From contig JAVHLY010000001.1 of assembly GCA_031081585.1 (NCBI GenBank), positions 1-64,000 of the forward strand: a DNA stretch of 64,000 nt, written 5' to 3'. The notes under the pieces are model-generated. The model did no database searches, had not been told where the DNA came from, and saw only the letters and a program-made list of their open reading frames with translations. This document shows, in pieces, positions 40,344 through 49,397 of this stretch (position 1 is the stretch's first letter; every line of letters begins with the position of its first letter). This DNA is from Armatimonadota bacterium. Lineage in GTDB: Bacteria; Sysuimicrobiota; Sysuimicrobiia; Sysuimicrobiales; Humicultoraceae. Made by a program: the position numbers and the translations under genes.

Positions 40344-41381
40344 ATGGGGTACGTGGAGACGCACGACCTGCACAAGCACTTCGGCGAGGTGCGCGCCGTC
40401 GACGGCGTGAACCTCGATGTCGCCGAGGGGGAACTCCTGGTCCTGCTGGGCCCGTCGGGGTGCGGCAAGACCACTCTCATGCGCATGATCGCCGGCCTGG
40501 AGACGCCGACCTCCGGCCGGATCGTCATCGGCGGGGAGGAGGTGGACGAGGACGTCCCGCCGCGCGCCCGCGGCGTGGCCATGGTCTTCCAGAGCTACGC
40601 CCTCTACCCGCACAAGACGGCCTTCGGCAACATCGCCTTCCCGCTGGAGGCGCTGGGGCTGGCCCAGGCGCAGATCGCCGAGAAGGTGGACGCCGGCGCC
40701 CGCATGTTCGGCATCGGCCACCTGTTGCGGCGCCTGCCTCGCCAGCTCTCCGGCGGGGAGCGGCAGCGCGTGGCGCTGGCCCGGGCGGTCGTGCGGGACC
40801 CGCGGGTCTTCCTCTTCGACGAGCCGCTGAGCAACCTGGACGCCCAGCTGCGGGCCATCGCCCGCTACGAGCTGAAGGAATTCCAGCGGCAGATCGGCAC
40901 GACGACCATCTACGTCACCCACGACCAGGTGGAGGCGATGGGGCTGGGCGACCGCATCGCCGTGATGGATCGCGGGAAGGTGCGCCAGATCGGCACGCCC
41001 CAGGAGGTCTACGACTACCCGGCGGACACCTTCGTCGCCACCTTCCTGGGCTCGCCCCCCATGAACCTGGTGGAGCACGACAGCGAGACGCTGCTGGGCT
41101 TCCGCCCGGAGCACTTCCTCCCCCGGGAGGTCTTTCCTTCGGAGGAGCCGGTGGTGACCTTCCACCTGCGCGTGCGCCAGATCGAGCACCTGGGCGCCGA
41201 CCGCCTCCTCTACGGGACGCTGGAGGAGCAGGCGCGCCGGGACCAGACGGTGATCGCCGCCCTGCCGGTGACGATCCGCACCCCCATCCAGGAGGGGGAG
41301 GTGTACCGCTTCGCCGTGCCGCAGCGGGCGCTGCGCACCTTCGACCGTGCTACCGGCCGCGCCCGCGACGGCGCCCGCTGA
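40344..41381 (+). CDS. ABC transporter ATP-binding protein (MalK/UgpC type)
   Basis: Nucleotide-binding subunit of 345 residues. Walker A is GPSGCGKTT, the Q-loop VFQSYALYPHKTAFGNIAFPL, the ABC signature LSGGERQRVALARA, Walker B VFLFDEP and the H-loop IYVTHDQVEAM. The C-terminal 110 residues form the TOBE/OB regulatory domain (LLGFRPEHFLPREVF) common to MalK and UgpC, a little shorter than in E. coli. It should energise the two permeases that follow. Confidence 0.95.
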   Translation: MGYVETHDLHKHFGEVRAVDGVNLDVAEGELLVLLGPSGCGKTTLMRMIAGLETPTSGRIVIGGEEVDEDVPPRARGVAMVFQSYALYPHKTAFGNIAFPLEALGLAQAQIAEKVDAGARMFGIGHLLRRLPRQLSGGERQRVALARAVVRDPRVFLFDEPLSNLDAQLRAIARYELKEFQRQIGTTTIYVTHDQVEAMGLGDRIAVMDRGKVRQIGTPQEVYDYPADTFVATFLGSPPMNLVEHDSETLLGFRPEHFLPREVFPSEEPVVTFHLRVRQIEHLGADRLLYGTLEEQARRDQTVIAALPVTIRTPIQEGEVYRFAVPQRALRTFDRATGRARDGAR

Positions 41382-41384
41382 CCC

Positions 41385-42332
41385 ATGGCGTTGCGCCGCC
41401 AGGCCGGGGAAGCCGCGCTGGCCCCGCCGCGGGTCGTCGCGCCGCGGCGCACCCTGGCCGACCGGGAGGACCTGCTGGCGCGGATCATGCTCACGCCGGC
41501 CCTCCTCTACGTCCTCCTCCTGGTGGGGCTGCCCTTCGTGCTGGCCATCCTGCTGAGCTTCAGCGCCGCCACGGCCGGCAGCCTGGACTTCACCTGGGTG
41601 GGGCTGCGCAACTTCGCCCGCTTGCTGCCCGACCCGCAGTTCCGCCTGGCGCTGCGCAACACGTTCCTCTTCACCGCCGTCTCCCAGGCCATCGTCATCC
41701 TGCTGGCGGTGGTGGCGGCGAACGTCCTCGACGCCGCCTTCATCGGCCGCCGGGCGGTGCGCTTCCTCCTGCTGCTGCCGTGGGCGGTGCCGGTCTCGCT
41801 GGCGGCCATGGCCTGGACCTGGATCTTCGACTCCACCTTCAGCGTGGTGAACTGGACGCTCAAGGTCCTGGGGCTGCTGCAGGGGTGGCTCTACTGGTTC
41901 GGCGACCCCACCCTGGCGATGATCGCCATCATCACGGTGCACGTCTGGCGGATGTTCCCCTTCGCCACGGTGATCGTGCTCGCGGGGATGACCGCGCTGC
42001 CCCAGGAGATCCGGGAGGCGGCCGTGGTGGACGGGGCCGGCTTCTTCCGCCGGCTCTTCCAGGTGCAGCTGCCCCTGCTGCTGCCCATCGTCACCGTCTC
42101 GGTGCTCTTCGGAGTGGTCTTCACCGCCACCGACCTGGGCGTGGTCTGGCTGCTCACGCGCGGCGGCCCCTACAACAGCACCCACGTGCTGGCCACGCTG
42201 GCCTTCCAGCGGGGGATCCTAGCGGCCGACCTGGGCCAGGGGGCGGCCATCGCCCTCTTCCTGCTGCCGGTGCTGGTGGTGGTGGCCTGGGTGATGCTGC
42301 GGACGGCGCGGCGGACCGAGGTGGGCGGATGA
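41385..42332 (+). CDS. ABC transporter permease (MalF/UgpA type)
   Basis: Membrane subunit of 315 residues with six helices. The EAA loop, where the ATPase docks, reads EIREAAVVDGAGFFRRLFQVQLPLLLP. The N-terminus (ADREDLLARIMLTPALLYVLLLVGLPFVLAILLSF) is typical of the first permease in such operons. It starts three bases after the ATPase stop, and its own stop overlaps the next start. Confidence 0.94.
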   Translation: MALRRQAGEAALAPPRVVAPRRTLADREDLLARIMLTPALLYVLLLVGLPFVLAILLSFSAATAGSLDFTWVGLRNFARLLPDPQFRLALRNTFLFTAVSQAIVILLAVVAANVLDAAFIGRRAVRFLLLLPWAVPVSLAAMAWTWIFDSTFSVVNWTLKVLGLLQGWLYWFGDPTLAMIAIITVHVWRMFPFATVIVLAGMTALPQEIREAAVVDGAGFFRRLFQVQLPLLLPIVTVSVLFGVVFTATDLGVVWLLTRGGPYNSTHVLATLAFQRGILAADLGQGAAIALFLLPVLVVVAWVMLRTARRTEVGG

Positions 42333-43276
42333 GGCGCTGGCAGTCGCGTGACGCCCGCGCCGCGTCAGTGGCCACGCTGCGGGGGACGGGACGGCCAGCC
42401 GGGGTTGCCCCGCGCCGGCGGCGGCGGGCCGTCCGTGCCCTCAAGCGCACCGCCCTCTACCTGGCGGCGCTGGCCTTCACCCTCTTCGCGGTCTTCCCCT
42501 TCTACTGGATGTTCCTCACCGCCTTCAAGACCAACCGCGACCTCTACGTGGGGGCCACCAACCTGCAGCACATCCCCTGGATCTTCAACGAGCCGCCCAC
42601 CCTGCAGCACGTGCGCCTCCTCTTCCTGGAGACCCAGTACCTGGTGTGGGTGCGCAACACGGTCCTGGTCGGGGCGCTGGTCGTGCTCATCACCCTGCTG
42701 GTGGCGGTGCCGGCGGGGTACGCCCTGGCGCGCCTGGCCGGGCGCTGGGGCGAGCGGCTGGGCATCGCCATCTTCCTCACCTACCTCATCCCGCCCACGC
42801 TGCTCTTCATCCCCTTCGCCCGGGTCATCGCCATGCTCCACCTGCAGAACACCCTGTGGGCGCTGGTGCTCATCTACCCCACCTTCACCATCCCCTTCTG
42901 CACCTGGCTGCTCATGGGGTTCTTCCGCGCCATCCCGCGGGACATCGAGGAGCAGGGGATGATCGACGGCTACAGCCGGCTGGCGGTGATCCGCCGGGTG
43001 ATGTTCCCGCTGGCCGTCTCCGGGATCCTCACCGCGGCCATGTTCGCCTTCACCCTGGTGATGCAGGAGTTCGTCTACGCGCTGACCTTCATCAGCGCGG
43101 TGGGGCGGATGACCGTCAGCCTGGGGGTGCCGGTGGCGCTGGTGCGGGGGGACGTCTTCTACTGGGGCTCGCTGATGGCGGCGGCGCTCATCACCAGCAT
43201 CCCCATCGCCATCGTCTACAACCTCTTCATCGACCGCTTCATCCAGGGCCTCACGGCCGGCGCGGTGAAGGGCTGA
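42329..43276 (+). CDS. ABC transporter permease (MalG/UgpE type)
   Basis: Second membrane subunit, 315 residues, six helices. The EAA loop is DIEEQGMIDGYSRLAVIRRVMFPLAVSG. FPFYWMFLTAFKTNRDLY and AVPAGYALARLAGRWG are standard MalG-like features. An Arg-rich N-terminal tail of about 35 residues precedes helix 1. ATGA overlap with the first permease. This completes a binding protein-ATPase-permease-permease importer; no sugar-degrading enzyme is attached. Confidence 0.94.
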   Translation: MRRWQSRDARAASVATLRGTGRPAGVAPRRRRRAVRALKRTALYLAALAFTLFAVFPFYWMFLTAFKTNRDLYVGATNLQHIPWIFNEPPTLQHVRLLFLETQYLVWVRNTVLVGALVVLITLLVAVPAGYALARLAGRWGERLGIAIFLTYLIPPTLLFIPFARVIAMLHLQNTLWALVLIYPTFTIPFCTWLLMGFFRAIPRDIEEQGMIDGYSRLAVIRRVMFPLAVSGILTAAMFAFTLVMQEFVYALTFISAVGRMTVSLGVPVALVRGDVFYWGSLMAAALITSIPIAIVYNLFIDRFIQGLTAGAVKG

Positions 43277-43325
43277 TCCGCCGGCCCGCCGGCGCCGCCG
43301 GGCGCCATCCGCCCGCCCGGCCCGG

Positions 43326-43343
43326 CGTCCGCCCACGCGGACG
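43326..43343. terminator. Hairpin between convergent genes
   Basis: CGTCCGC-CCAC-GCGGACG, a perfect 7-bp stem in the 78-base gap between the permease and the NamZ-type gene, which end towards each other. Probably a bidirectional terminator, without a T-run on either strand. Confidence 0.55.
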
Positions 43344-43354
43344 GGGCCTCCCGG

Positions 43355-44602
43355 TCACTCGTACAGGAGGTAGCGGCTCCGCAGCGCCTCGAACCGGCGC
43401 AGCGCCGGTTGCCAGCGCGCCACGATGGCCTCCGCGGGCAGCCCGCGCGTGAGGTCCACCCGCACCTGCTTGGTCCCCCAGACCACGTCGAAGAGGGCCC
43501 GGCCGCGGCGGGGCAGCCGGAAGCGCAGCTGCCCCGGGTGGAGGTCGCGGATCTCCGCCAGCACGTAGACGGTCGTGGTGGCCGGGCGGAAGGCGGCGCG
43601 GTCCGTCACGTGCAGCCGCACTCCGCGCCACACCCGTCCCGTGCGCGGGTGGGGGACGGCAGAGGGGGAGAAGCGCACCCCCGGCAGCCCGCGGCGGTTG
43701 AGGCGGGCGGCCAGGCGCTCGCCGTCCATCCAGGGCGCCAGCACCACCTGGAAGCGCGAGGTGGTGGCCACCCCGTTCCACAGGTTCGTCCCGTCGAGCG
43801 GGCCGGTGGCGGCGTAGTAGAAGGGGGCGTCGGCGTGGGTGAGGCCCGGGGAGGGGTTCACCCAGGGCAGCCCCGTCTCGGTCCAGGGCATGCTCCGGCT
43901 CCACCCCTGCATGGGCACGACGGTGAGCTGGGCGCCGATGCCGAAGGCGTCGTTGTACAGGCGGGCGAGTTCCCCGAGCGTCATCCCGTGCACCAGCGGG
44001 ATCGGGTAGAGCCCGATGAAGGAGCGGAAGGCGGGCTCGAGCACCGGGCCGTCGACGACGGTGCCGCCGAGCGGGTTGGGCCGGTCGAGGACGACGACGG
44101 GCTTGCCGGCCTCGCGGGCGGCCGCCATCACCAGCGCCATCGTGGAGGCGTAGGTGTACGGGCGCGTACCGGCGTCCTGCAGGTCGACCACGAGGACGTC
44201 CACGCGCGCCAGCATCTGCCGCGTCGGCCGGAAGGCGCCGCCGTAGAGGCTGTACACCGGCGTCCGCGAGGGGAGGATCGCCCCCGGTGCGCCGCCGATG
44301 TGGGTGCTGGCCACGGGGACGCCCGCGCCCGCACTGCCGTCGAACCCGTGCTCGGGGGCGAAGAGCGCGGTGAGGCGCACCCCGGGCGTGCGGGCCAGCG
44401 CCGCCGCGGTGAGGTCGCCCGCGGCGGTCGTGCCGGCCAGGTGGGTGACCAGGCCGACGCGCTTGCCAGCGAGCGGTGCCGGGTCGGTGAGCAGGGTGTC
44501 GGCCCCGAGACGGACCTCGGGGCGGAGGTCCGACCCGCCGGCCCACAGCGCCGGGCCCCACGACCAGAGGACCAGGAGGACGACGACCGCGACGAGACGC
44601 AA
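43355..44602 (-). CDS. DUF1343 protein, NamZ-type exo-muramidase-like
   Basis: About 415 residues; the family includes NamZ, which releases N-acetylmuramic acid from the ends of peptidoglycan chains. Landmarks are LAGKRVGLVTHLAGTTAAGDLT, LFAPEHGFDGSAGAG, VDVLVVDLQDAGTRPYTYASTM, VVVLDRPNPLGGTVVDGPVLEP and WTETGLPWVNPSPGL. A membrane helix or signal (LRLVAVVVLLVLWSWGPALWAG) lies at the N-terminus, so it acts outside the cell. No ATG or GTG starts the frame near this helix; I propose TTG at 44602, without a good ribosome site. The open frame continues to 44779 and would overlap the divergent gene. A role in cell-wall recycling is likely. Confidence 0.85.
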   Translation of the reverse strand: MRLVAVVVLLVLWSWGPALWAGGSDLRPEVRLGADTLLTDPAPLAGKRVGLVTHLAGTTAAGDLTAAALARTPGVRLTALFAPEHGFDGSAGAGVPVASTHIGGAPGAILPSRTPVYSLYGGAFRPTRQMLARVDVLVVDLQDAGTRPYTYASTMALVMAAAREAGKPVVVLDRPNPLGGTVVDGPVLEPAFRSFIGLYPIPLVHGMTLGELARLYNDAFGIGAQLTVVPMQGWSRSMPWTETGLPWVNPSPGLTHADAPFYYAATGPLDGTNLWNGVATTSRFQVVLAPWMDGERLAARLNRRGLPGVRFSPSAVPHPRTGRVWRGVRLHVTDRAAFRPATTTVYVLAEIRDLHPGQLRFRLPRRGRALFDVVWGTKQVRVDLTRGLPAEAIVARWQPALRRFEALRSRYLLYE

Positions 44603-44744
44603 GACGCGAGGGCTCCGAGACCGGTCACGCGCCGGACCGTGGACCGGTGGCGCGTTGGTCGGTAAGATTCGGTTGATCGCTGACGGGTTCCTGCCCAGGC
44701 CCGCCGCCGCGTAGACGTCTCGTGCAGCCCTGAGGAGGTCTCCT

Positions 44745-45251
44745 GTGGTGACGCTCCCTCCCGAGGCCTTCGAGGCCAACGCGCAGGTGGACCGCCTGCG
44801 CCAGGCGGCGTTGGTGGTGCGGCGCGTCGCTGGCGAACTGCGCTACCACCCCGCCACCGGACTGGCCCGTCGGCCGGAGCCGCCCTTTGAGGAGGCGCTG
44901 CGCACGCTGCACGAGGTCCTGGGGGTGGTGCGCCGCCTGGCCGACCGCTTCGACGCGGAGGAGGCCGCCATCCGCGGTGCCGAGCCGACCGCGCTGGAGG
45001 AGGTGCGCGCGGGGCACCAGCGCGTGCGCGAGCTGGCCGGAGCCCTGGCGGCGGCGCTGCGCGTGCTGGAGGAGGTGCTGGCCCATCCCGAGCGCGCGCC
45101 GCTCGATGCGCCCTACGGGCTGGGGGCGCCGCGCCGTCCCCATCCGGGCGCGCAGGCCACCTGGGTGGCGGAGCGCGCGGAGAGCCTGGCCCGGGAGCTG
45201 GCGTACGTGACGGCGGTGAAGTCTTCAGCCATTCGCGCAGCGAATGGCTGA
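44745..45251 (+). CDS. Hypothetical alpha-helical protein
   Basis: 168 residues, no recognised family. Long charged helices, such as FEEALRTLHEVLGVVRRLADRFDAEEAAIRG and VRAGHQRVRELAGALAAALRVLEEVLAHPER, suggest a coiled coil or four-helix bundle. There is no signal peptide or membrane segment. GAGGAGG just upstream supports the GTG start at 44745 (a second GTG follows at once). Divergent from the NamZ-type gene and convergent with the glycosyltransferase gene. Confidence 0.65.
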   Translation: MVTLPPEAFEANAQVDRLRQAALVVRRVAGELRYHPATGLARRPEPPFEEALRTLHEVLGVVRRLADRFDAEEAAIRGAEPTALEEVRAGHQRVRELAGALAAALRVLEEVLAHPERAPLDAPYGLGAPRRPHPGAQATWVAERAESLARELAYVTAVKSSAIRAANG

Positions 45252-45260
45252 CCGCTTCGT

Positions 45261-46706
45261 CTACCGCGCCGTATACCCCCGGTAGATCGCAAAGCTCCGG
45301 CACCGGTAGAGCACCGCCTCCTGTCCCGGGCGCAGCGCGAACGGCCCGACCCGCCGGATGTCCCGGCAGTACAGCCGGAGCGCCCGGTTCCACTCCCCGC
45401 CGTCCACGTCCACGTAGACTGCGTCCTGGCCGATGAACTCCCCCGGCCGCCGCAGCAGCGCGTAGTAGTCGTGCAGGGTGGTGACCGGCACCCGGCCCCA
45501 CAGGCGGTAGGTGAGCTGGCTGGCCGCCTGGTAGCCGTCGATGAGGATGAAGGCGGGACGCGGTCCGCTGCGCGCCGCCGCCGCCGCCGCGGCAGCCAGC
45601 CCGTCCCACCGACCATTCCCCTCGCGGATGGCCGCCCGGTACGGGTCGACCATCAGCACCACCCCGGCGACCGTGAGCGTGGCCACCGTGAGCGCGGCTG
45701 TGAGCCCCGCGGCCACCAGGGCCCCGCGCCGCGCCGCCGGCCGCAGCTGGGGCCAGAGGGCACCGAGGGCGACCGCCGCGCTCAGGTAGGCGGGGGAGGG
45801 CCAGTGGGGTTTCGCGCGCGCGGCCAAGGCGCTCACCACCACTGCCCCCATGAGCGGCAGCGTCGTCCACGCCAGGTACCGCCAGGCGGGTGCAGCCGCC
45901 CGGCGCAGCGCCTGCCCGGCCGCGGCCACGAGCCAGGGGGCGATGGGGCCGAAGTAGCCCAGCTGGGAAGCGGCGAAGAGCGCCAGGTTGATGGCGGGCA
46001 AGCGCGGGGTGATCCACACCGGCCCGGCCAGCGCGGTGCGCACCGTCGGCCAGCCGTGCCCGGCATTCCACACCGCCGCCGGGATGACGAGGCCCGCGGC
46101 CGCCGCGACCCCGACGTACCACCAGGGGTCGCGCAGGCTGCGCCGCCAGGGACCGGTGAGCCAGGCCCCGGCCAGTCCTGCGGCCAGGAGGAGCGCGGTG
46201 AGCTTGCTGAGCACCGCCGCGCCCACCGCCGCGCCGGCGGGCAGCCACCACCAGCCGCCACGCCTCAGGGCATACCAGCCCGTCCACAGCGCCAGGAGCC
46301 AGCAGGTGCCCAGCGGCCCGTCGGGGAAGGCGAGGGTGCTCGCGGTGGCGACGATGGGCAGGATGCTGACGACGACGGCGGCGCGCACGCCGGTGCGGGC
46401 GTCGAAGAGCGCCCGGCCCACTCCGAAGGTCAGCACGGGCAGCGGCGCGCTGAGCACCAGGAAGGGCCAGCGGATCCCGATGGCACCGTCACCGGCCAGC
46501 CGCGTGCCCAGCGCCACCAGCACCGCCACCATGGGCGGGTGGTCCGGGTAGCTCCAGGCCAGCCGGCGGGACCAGACCCAGTAGTAGGCCTCGTCGTCCA
46601 TCACCGGCAGCAGCGCCGCCATCAGCGCCCGCGCCACCGTGCCGGCGAGGACCAGGGCGAGGAGGACCGCAAAGGCGCGGCGCGGTAGGGCGGGCGGACT
46701 CAGCAG
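45261..46706 (-). CDS. GT-C family glycosyltransferase (PMT/ArnT-like)
   Basis: Polytopic membrane enzyme of about 481 residues with some ten helices, which would transfer a sugar from a lipid carrier on the outer face of the membrane. The first outer loop has PVMDDEAYYWVWSRRLAWSYPDHPPMVAVLVALG, in which the Asp-Asp-Glu is the catalytic signature of this group. The frame has no ordinary start ahead of helix 1: the nearest upstream codons are two CTGs at 46703-46706 that overlap the stop of the glycosylase gene, while a GTG at 46637 lies within helix 1. Start by translational coupling at CTG is my guess. The acceptor is unknown. Confidence 0.8.
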   Translation of the reverse strand: MLSPPALPRRAFAVLLALVLAGTVARALMAALLPVMDDEAYYWVWSRRLAWSYPDHPPMVAVLVALGTRLAGDGAIGIRWPFLVLSAPLPVLTFGVGRALFDARTGVRAAVVVSILPIVATASTLAFPDGPLGTCWLLALWTGWYALRRGGWWWLPAGAAVGAAVLSKLTALLLAAGLAGAWLTGPWRRSLRDPWWYVGVAAAAGLVIPAAVWNAGHGWPTVRTALAGPVWITPRLPAINLALFAASQLGYFGPIAPWLVAAAGQALRRAAAPAWRYLAWTTLPLMGAVVVSALAARAKPHWPSPAYLSAAVALGALWPQLRPAARRGALVAAGLTAALTVATLTVAGVVLMVDPYRAAIREGNGRWDGLAAAAAAAARSGPRPAFILIDGYQAASQLTYRLWGRVPVTTLHDYYALLRRPGEFIGQDAVYVDVDGGEWNRALRLYCRDIRRVGPFALRPGQEAVLYRCRSFAIYRGYTAR

Positions 46707-47440
46707 AGCGCTCTCGCCCGCAGGAACACCCCGACCAGCATGTCCACCGTGAGGCGGCCGGTCTGGGTGTTCTGGCGGCTGGGGTGGTAGGTGTCGAGGA
46801 GGGCCAGCGAGCGCGCCCCCCACGGCAGCACCACTTCCGCTCCGTGGGCGAAGGCGGGGCGCGGGCGCGGCACGGTCACCCCGGCGCTCTGCGCCGCCGC
46901 CAGCACCGCGTCGTGGGCCAGTCGCCCCAGTGCCACGACGACGCGGAGGTGGGGGAGCGTCACGAGCTCCGTGCCCAGGTAGTCGCGGCAGCGCGCCACC
47001 TCCTCCGGGGTGGGACGGTTGTCCGGCGGGGCGCAGCGGACCGCCGCCGTGAGCCACAGGTCCCGCAGGCGCAGGCCGTCGTCGCGCGCCACCGAGGTGG
47101 GCTGCGAGGCGAAGCCCGCGGCGTAGAGCGCGCGCATCAGGGTCGCCCCGGCGCCGTCCCCCGTGAACATGCGCCCGGTGCGGTTGGCCCCGTGCGCGCC
47201 CGGCGCGAGCCCGACCACCAGCACGCGCGCCTGCGGGTCGCCGAAGCCGGGGACGGGCCGGCCCCAGTAGACCTGGTCGCGGTAGGCGCGCCGCCGGACG
47301 CGGGCGACGGCGCGGCAATACGCCCGCAGGCGGGGGCAGCGGTGACAGCGGACGATGGCCGCCGCCAGCGCCTTCAGCACCGCCGCCGGTCCCACGGCGG
47401 CGGCCACCCCGGCCTTCCTTGACGCTCCGTTCGCCCGCAT
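46700..47440 (-). CDS. Family-5 uracil-DNA glycosylase (UDGb type)
   Basis: DNA-repair enzyme of 246 residues that removes uracil and related deaminated bases. GLAPGAHGANRTGRMFTGDGAG is the family-5 form of motif 1, and LDTYHPSRQNTQTGRLT is the C-terminal motif with the active His. Cysteines in CHRCPRLRAYC, VRCAPPDN and VARCRDY would bind the [4Fe-4S] cluster typical of thermophile UDGs. Family 5 is mostly found in thermophiles and actinobacteria. It shares its promoter space with tRNA-Val. Confidence 0.92.
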   Translation of the reverse strand: MRANGASRKAGVAAAVGPAAVLKALAAAIVRCHRCPRLRAYCRAVARVRRRAYRDQVYWGRPVPGFGDPQARVLVVGLAPGAHGANRTGRMFTGDGAGATLMRALYAAGFASQPTSVARDDGLRLRDLWLTAAVRCAPPDNRPTPEEVARCRDYLGTELVTLPHLRVVVALGRLAHDAVLAAAQSAGVTVPRPRPAFAHGAEVVLPWGARSLALLDTYHPSRQNTQTGRLTVDMLVGVFLRARALC

Positions 47441-47448
47441 CCTACAAT
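47419..47448 (+). promoter_or_regulatory. Promoter of tRNA-Val
   Basis: TTGACG (47419-47424), 18-base spacer, TACAAT (47443-47448), ending 13 bases before the tRNA. Its -35 lies within the first codons of the divergent glycosylase gene. Confidence 0.8.
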
Positions 47449-47461
47449 GAGCGTGCGTCGT

Positions 47462-47536
47462 GGGCGGTTAGCTCAGCGGGAGAGCGCATGCTTCACACGC
47501 ATGAGGTCGCAGGTTCGAGCCCTGCACCGCCCACCA
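47462..47536 (+). tRNA. tRNA-Val (CAC)
   Basis: Acceptor arms GGGCGGT and ACCGCCC. The anticodon loop TTCACAC has anticodon CAC, between stems CATGC and GCATG. The T-arm is GCAGG-TTCGAGC-CCTGC. CCA is encoded at 47534-47536. The following 280 bases hold no gene; a possible TACACT -10 for the next gene is at 47777-47782. Confidence 0.97.
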
Positions 47537-47816
47537 CCCCGCATCTGTCACGCGGTTTCGCATTTTTGCCCCTTCGGTTATTCACAGAAAACGGCAGGCG
47601 CTCACCCCTTTCACGACACGGTCGAGGCGTTCCTGCTGGCGAGGCGGGTCGCTGGGTGCACCGAGCCGCGCTCGCCGTGCGCTGGCGCTGCTGCGCCCCT
47701 TGTCAGGCTGCGCATCGGGTCACCACCCGATCGAGCGGACGGCCATCAGGTTCTGGAACCGTCCCGACGAAATCGTTACACTAGTGCCATTCATAGGCAG
47801 TAAAGGAGGAAGGCCT

Positions 47817-49394
47817 ATGCGCCCAAGGCTCGCCGTTGTCGTGCTTCTGGCGGCGCTATTCTGGCCCTTCGGGACCGGAGGGTTTGCCGCACCGGCTCGG
47901 GACACGTTGGTCTACGTTTCGGACATCAGCGACATGATCTCCCTGGATCCAGCTGTGGCATACGAGTTCAGCGGGATCCTGGTGGCCCAGAACGTCTATG
48001 ACACGCTGGTCGCCTTCGAGGGTGAGGATCTCTCCACGCTCAAACCCCGGCTGGCTACCTCCTGGAGGATCCGCGACGCGGGGAGCGCATGGAAAGTCAC
48101 TTTCAAACTGCGCCCGGGTGTGCGGTTCAGCACCGGCCGCCCCCTCACGGCCAGGGCGGTAGCCTTCTCGCTGGACCGCGTCATCGCCCTGAACAAGTCC
48201 CCCGCCTTTCTCCTCAAGGATGTCGCCGGGCTGAAGGAAGGAGACACCAAAGCCATCGGCAACGACACGGTCGAAGTCACCCTGCCCAAGACGGCCAGCC
48301 CCCAGGCCTTCCTCTCCATCCTCACCTTCACCGTCGGGGCCGTCGTCGATCCGGAGGAAGCCCTGGCCCATCAGAGCGGGACCGACCGGGGGGAGGCCTG
48401 GCTGCGCAACCACTCTGCGGGCACCGGGCCTTACAGGCTAGAGCGGTGGGATGCGGAGGCGCGGGCCGTCCTGGTGGCCAACCCCAACTACTGGGGACCC
48501 AGGCCCAAAGTCTCGCGTGTCATCATCCAGCACGTCCCGGAGACCAGCACGCAGAAGTTCATGGTGGCCTCGGGCGACGCCGACATCGCCGCCAACCTCA
48601 CCCCGGAGCAGGCCCGGGAGATGGCGGGGGACCAGAATGTGAAGATCCAGCGTGGCAAGCTGCTGCAGCTCGTCTACATCGGCATGAACGTCAAACACCC
48701 GCCGCTGGACAAGGCCCAGGTACGGGAGGCGATCCGCTGGAGCATCGACTATGACGGGATCGTGCGCAACCTCCTGCGGGGCGAAGCCCGTAAAGTGCAG
48801 ACCATCATCCCGGAGGGGCTGTTCGGCTTCAACCCGGCCACGCCGTTCCAGCAGAATCCCGCGCGGGCCAAGGCCCTGCTGAGGGAGGCGGGCCTGGGTG
48901 GCGGGTTCACCGTGGAACTCCTCGTGCCCACAGGGCCCGCTCCTGGCGGAGTGAAGTGGTCAGACATCGCCGCCAAGGTCCAGAGCGACCTGGCCAAGAG
49001 CGGGATCACCCTGCAGATCAAGGAGACCGCACAGGCGCAGCTGCTCAACATCTACCGCGCCCAGAAGGGCCAGATGGTCCTGATCCTCTGGGGGCCGGAC
49101 TTCCCCGACCCGGACGGCAATGCGACACCCTTTACCGATTTCGCCGCCAAGTCCATCGCCTGGCGCAACCAGTACGATGACCCGGTGGCGGCCCGGCTCG
49201 CCAAGCAGGCGGCCCTGGAGACCAACCGGAGCCGGCGGCTGGCGCTGTACAAGCAGCTCACCGACAGGGTGCTGCACGAAGGCCCGTACGTCGTCCTCTA
49301 CCAGCCGACGACCCGGTTTGCGCTGCGGAAAGGCGTGCAGGGATTCGTCTGGAACCCGATGGCCTTTGCCGAGTTCCGCACGGTCAGCAAGTAG
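47817..49394 (+). CDS. Peptide/nickel-type ABC solute-binding protein
   Basis: Extracytoplasmic binding protein of 525 residues, family 5 (DppA/OppA). An N-terminal signal (RLAVVVLLAALFWPFGTGGFAAP) is followed by DTLVYVSDISDMISLDPAVAYEFSGILVAQNVYDTLV. Other landmarks are FKLRPGVRFSTGRPLTARAVAFSLDRVI, GTGPYRLERWD, ANPNYWG and KAQVREAIRWSIDYDGIV. AAAGGAGGAAGG lies close to the ATG. Its base composition is slightly less GC-rich than its neighbours. Two permease genes follow directly, so it should deliver a peptide or similar solute to them. Confidence 0.94.
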   Translation: MRPRLAVVVLLAALFWPFGTGGFAAPARDTLVYVSDISDMISLDPAVAYEFSGILVAQNVYDTLVAFEGEDLSTLKPRLATSWRIRDAGSAWKVTFKLRPGVRFSTGRPLTARAVAFSLDRVIALNKSPAFLLKDVAGLKEGDTKAIGNDTVEVTLPKTASPQAFLSILTFTVGAVVDPEEALAHQSGTDRGEAWLRNHSAGTGPYRLERWDAEARAVLVANPNYWGPRPKVSRVIIQHVPETSTQKFMVASGDADIAANLTPEQAREMAGDQNVKIQRGKLLQLVYIGMNVKHPPLDKAQVREAIRWSIDYDGIVRNLLRGEARKVQTIIPEGLFGFNPATPFQQNPARAKALLREAGLGGGFTVELLVPTGPAPGGVKWSDIAAKVQSDLAKSGITLQIKETAQAQLLNIYRAQKGQMVLILWGPDFPDPDGNATPFTDFAAKSIAWRNQYDDPVAARLAKQAALETNRSRRLALYKQLTDRVLHEGPYVVLYQPTTRFALRKGVQGFVWNPMAFAEFRTVSK

Positions 49395-49397
49395 GAT

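Noticed and set aside
47578-47586. TTATTCACA, an 8-of-9 DnaA-box match after tRNA-Val
   Set aside because: A single isolated copy without neighbours; expected by chance at about this frequency.
47537-47816. Possible integration site downstream of tRNA-Val
   Set aside because: The region is a little less GC-rich, but there is no integrase gene and no repeat of the tRNA 3' end was noticed.
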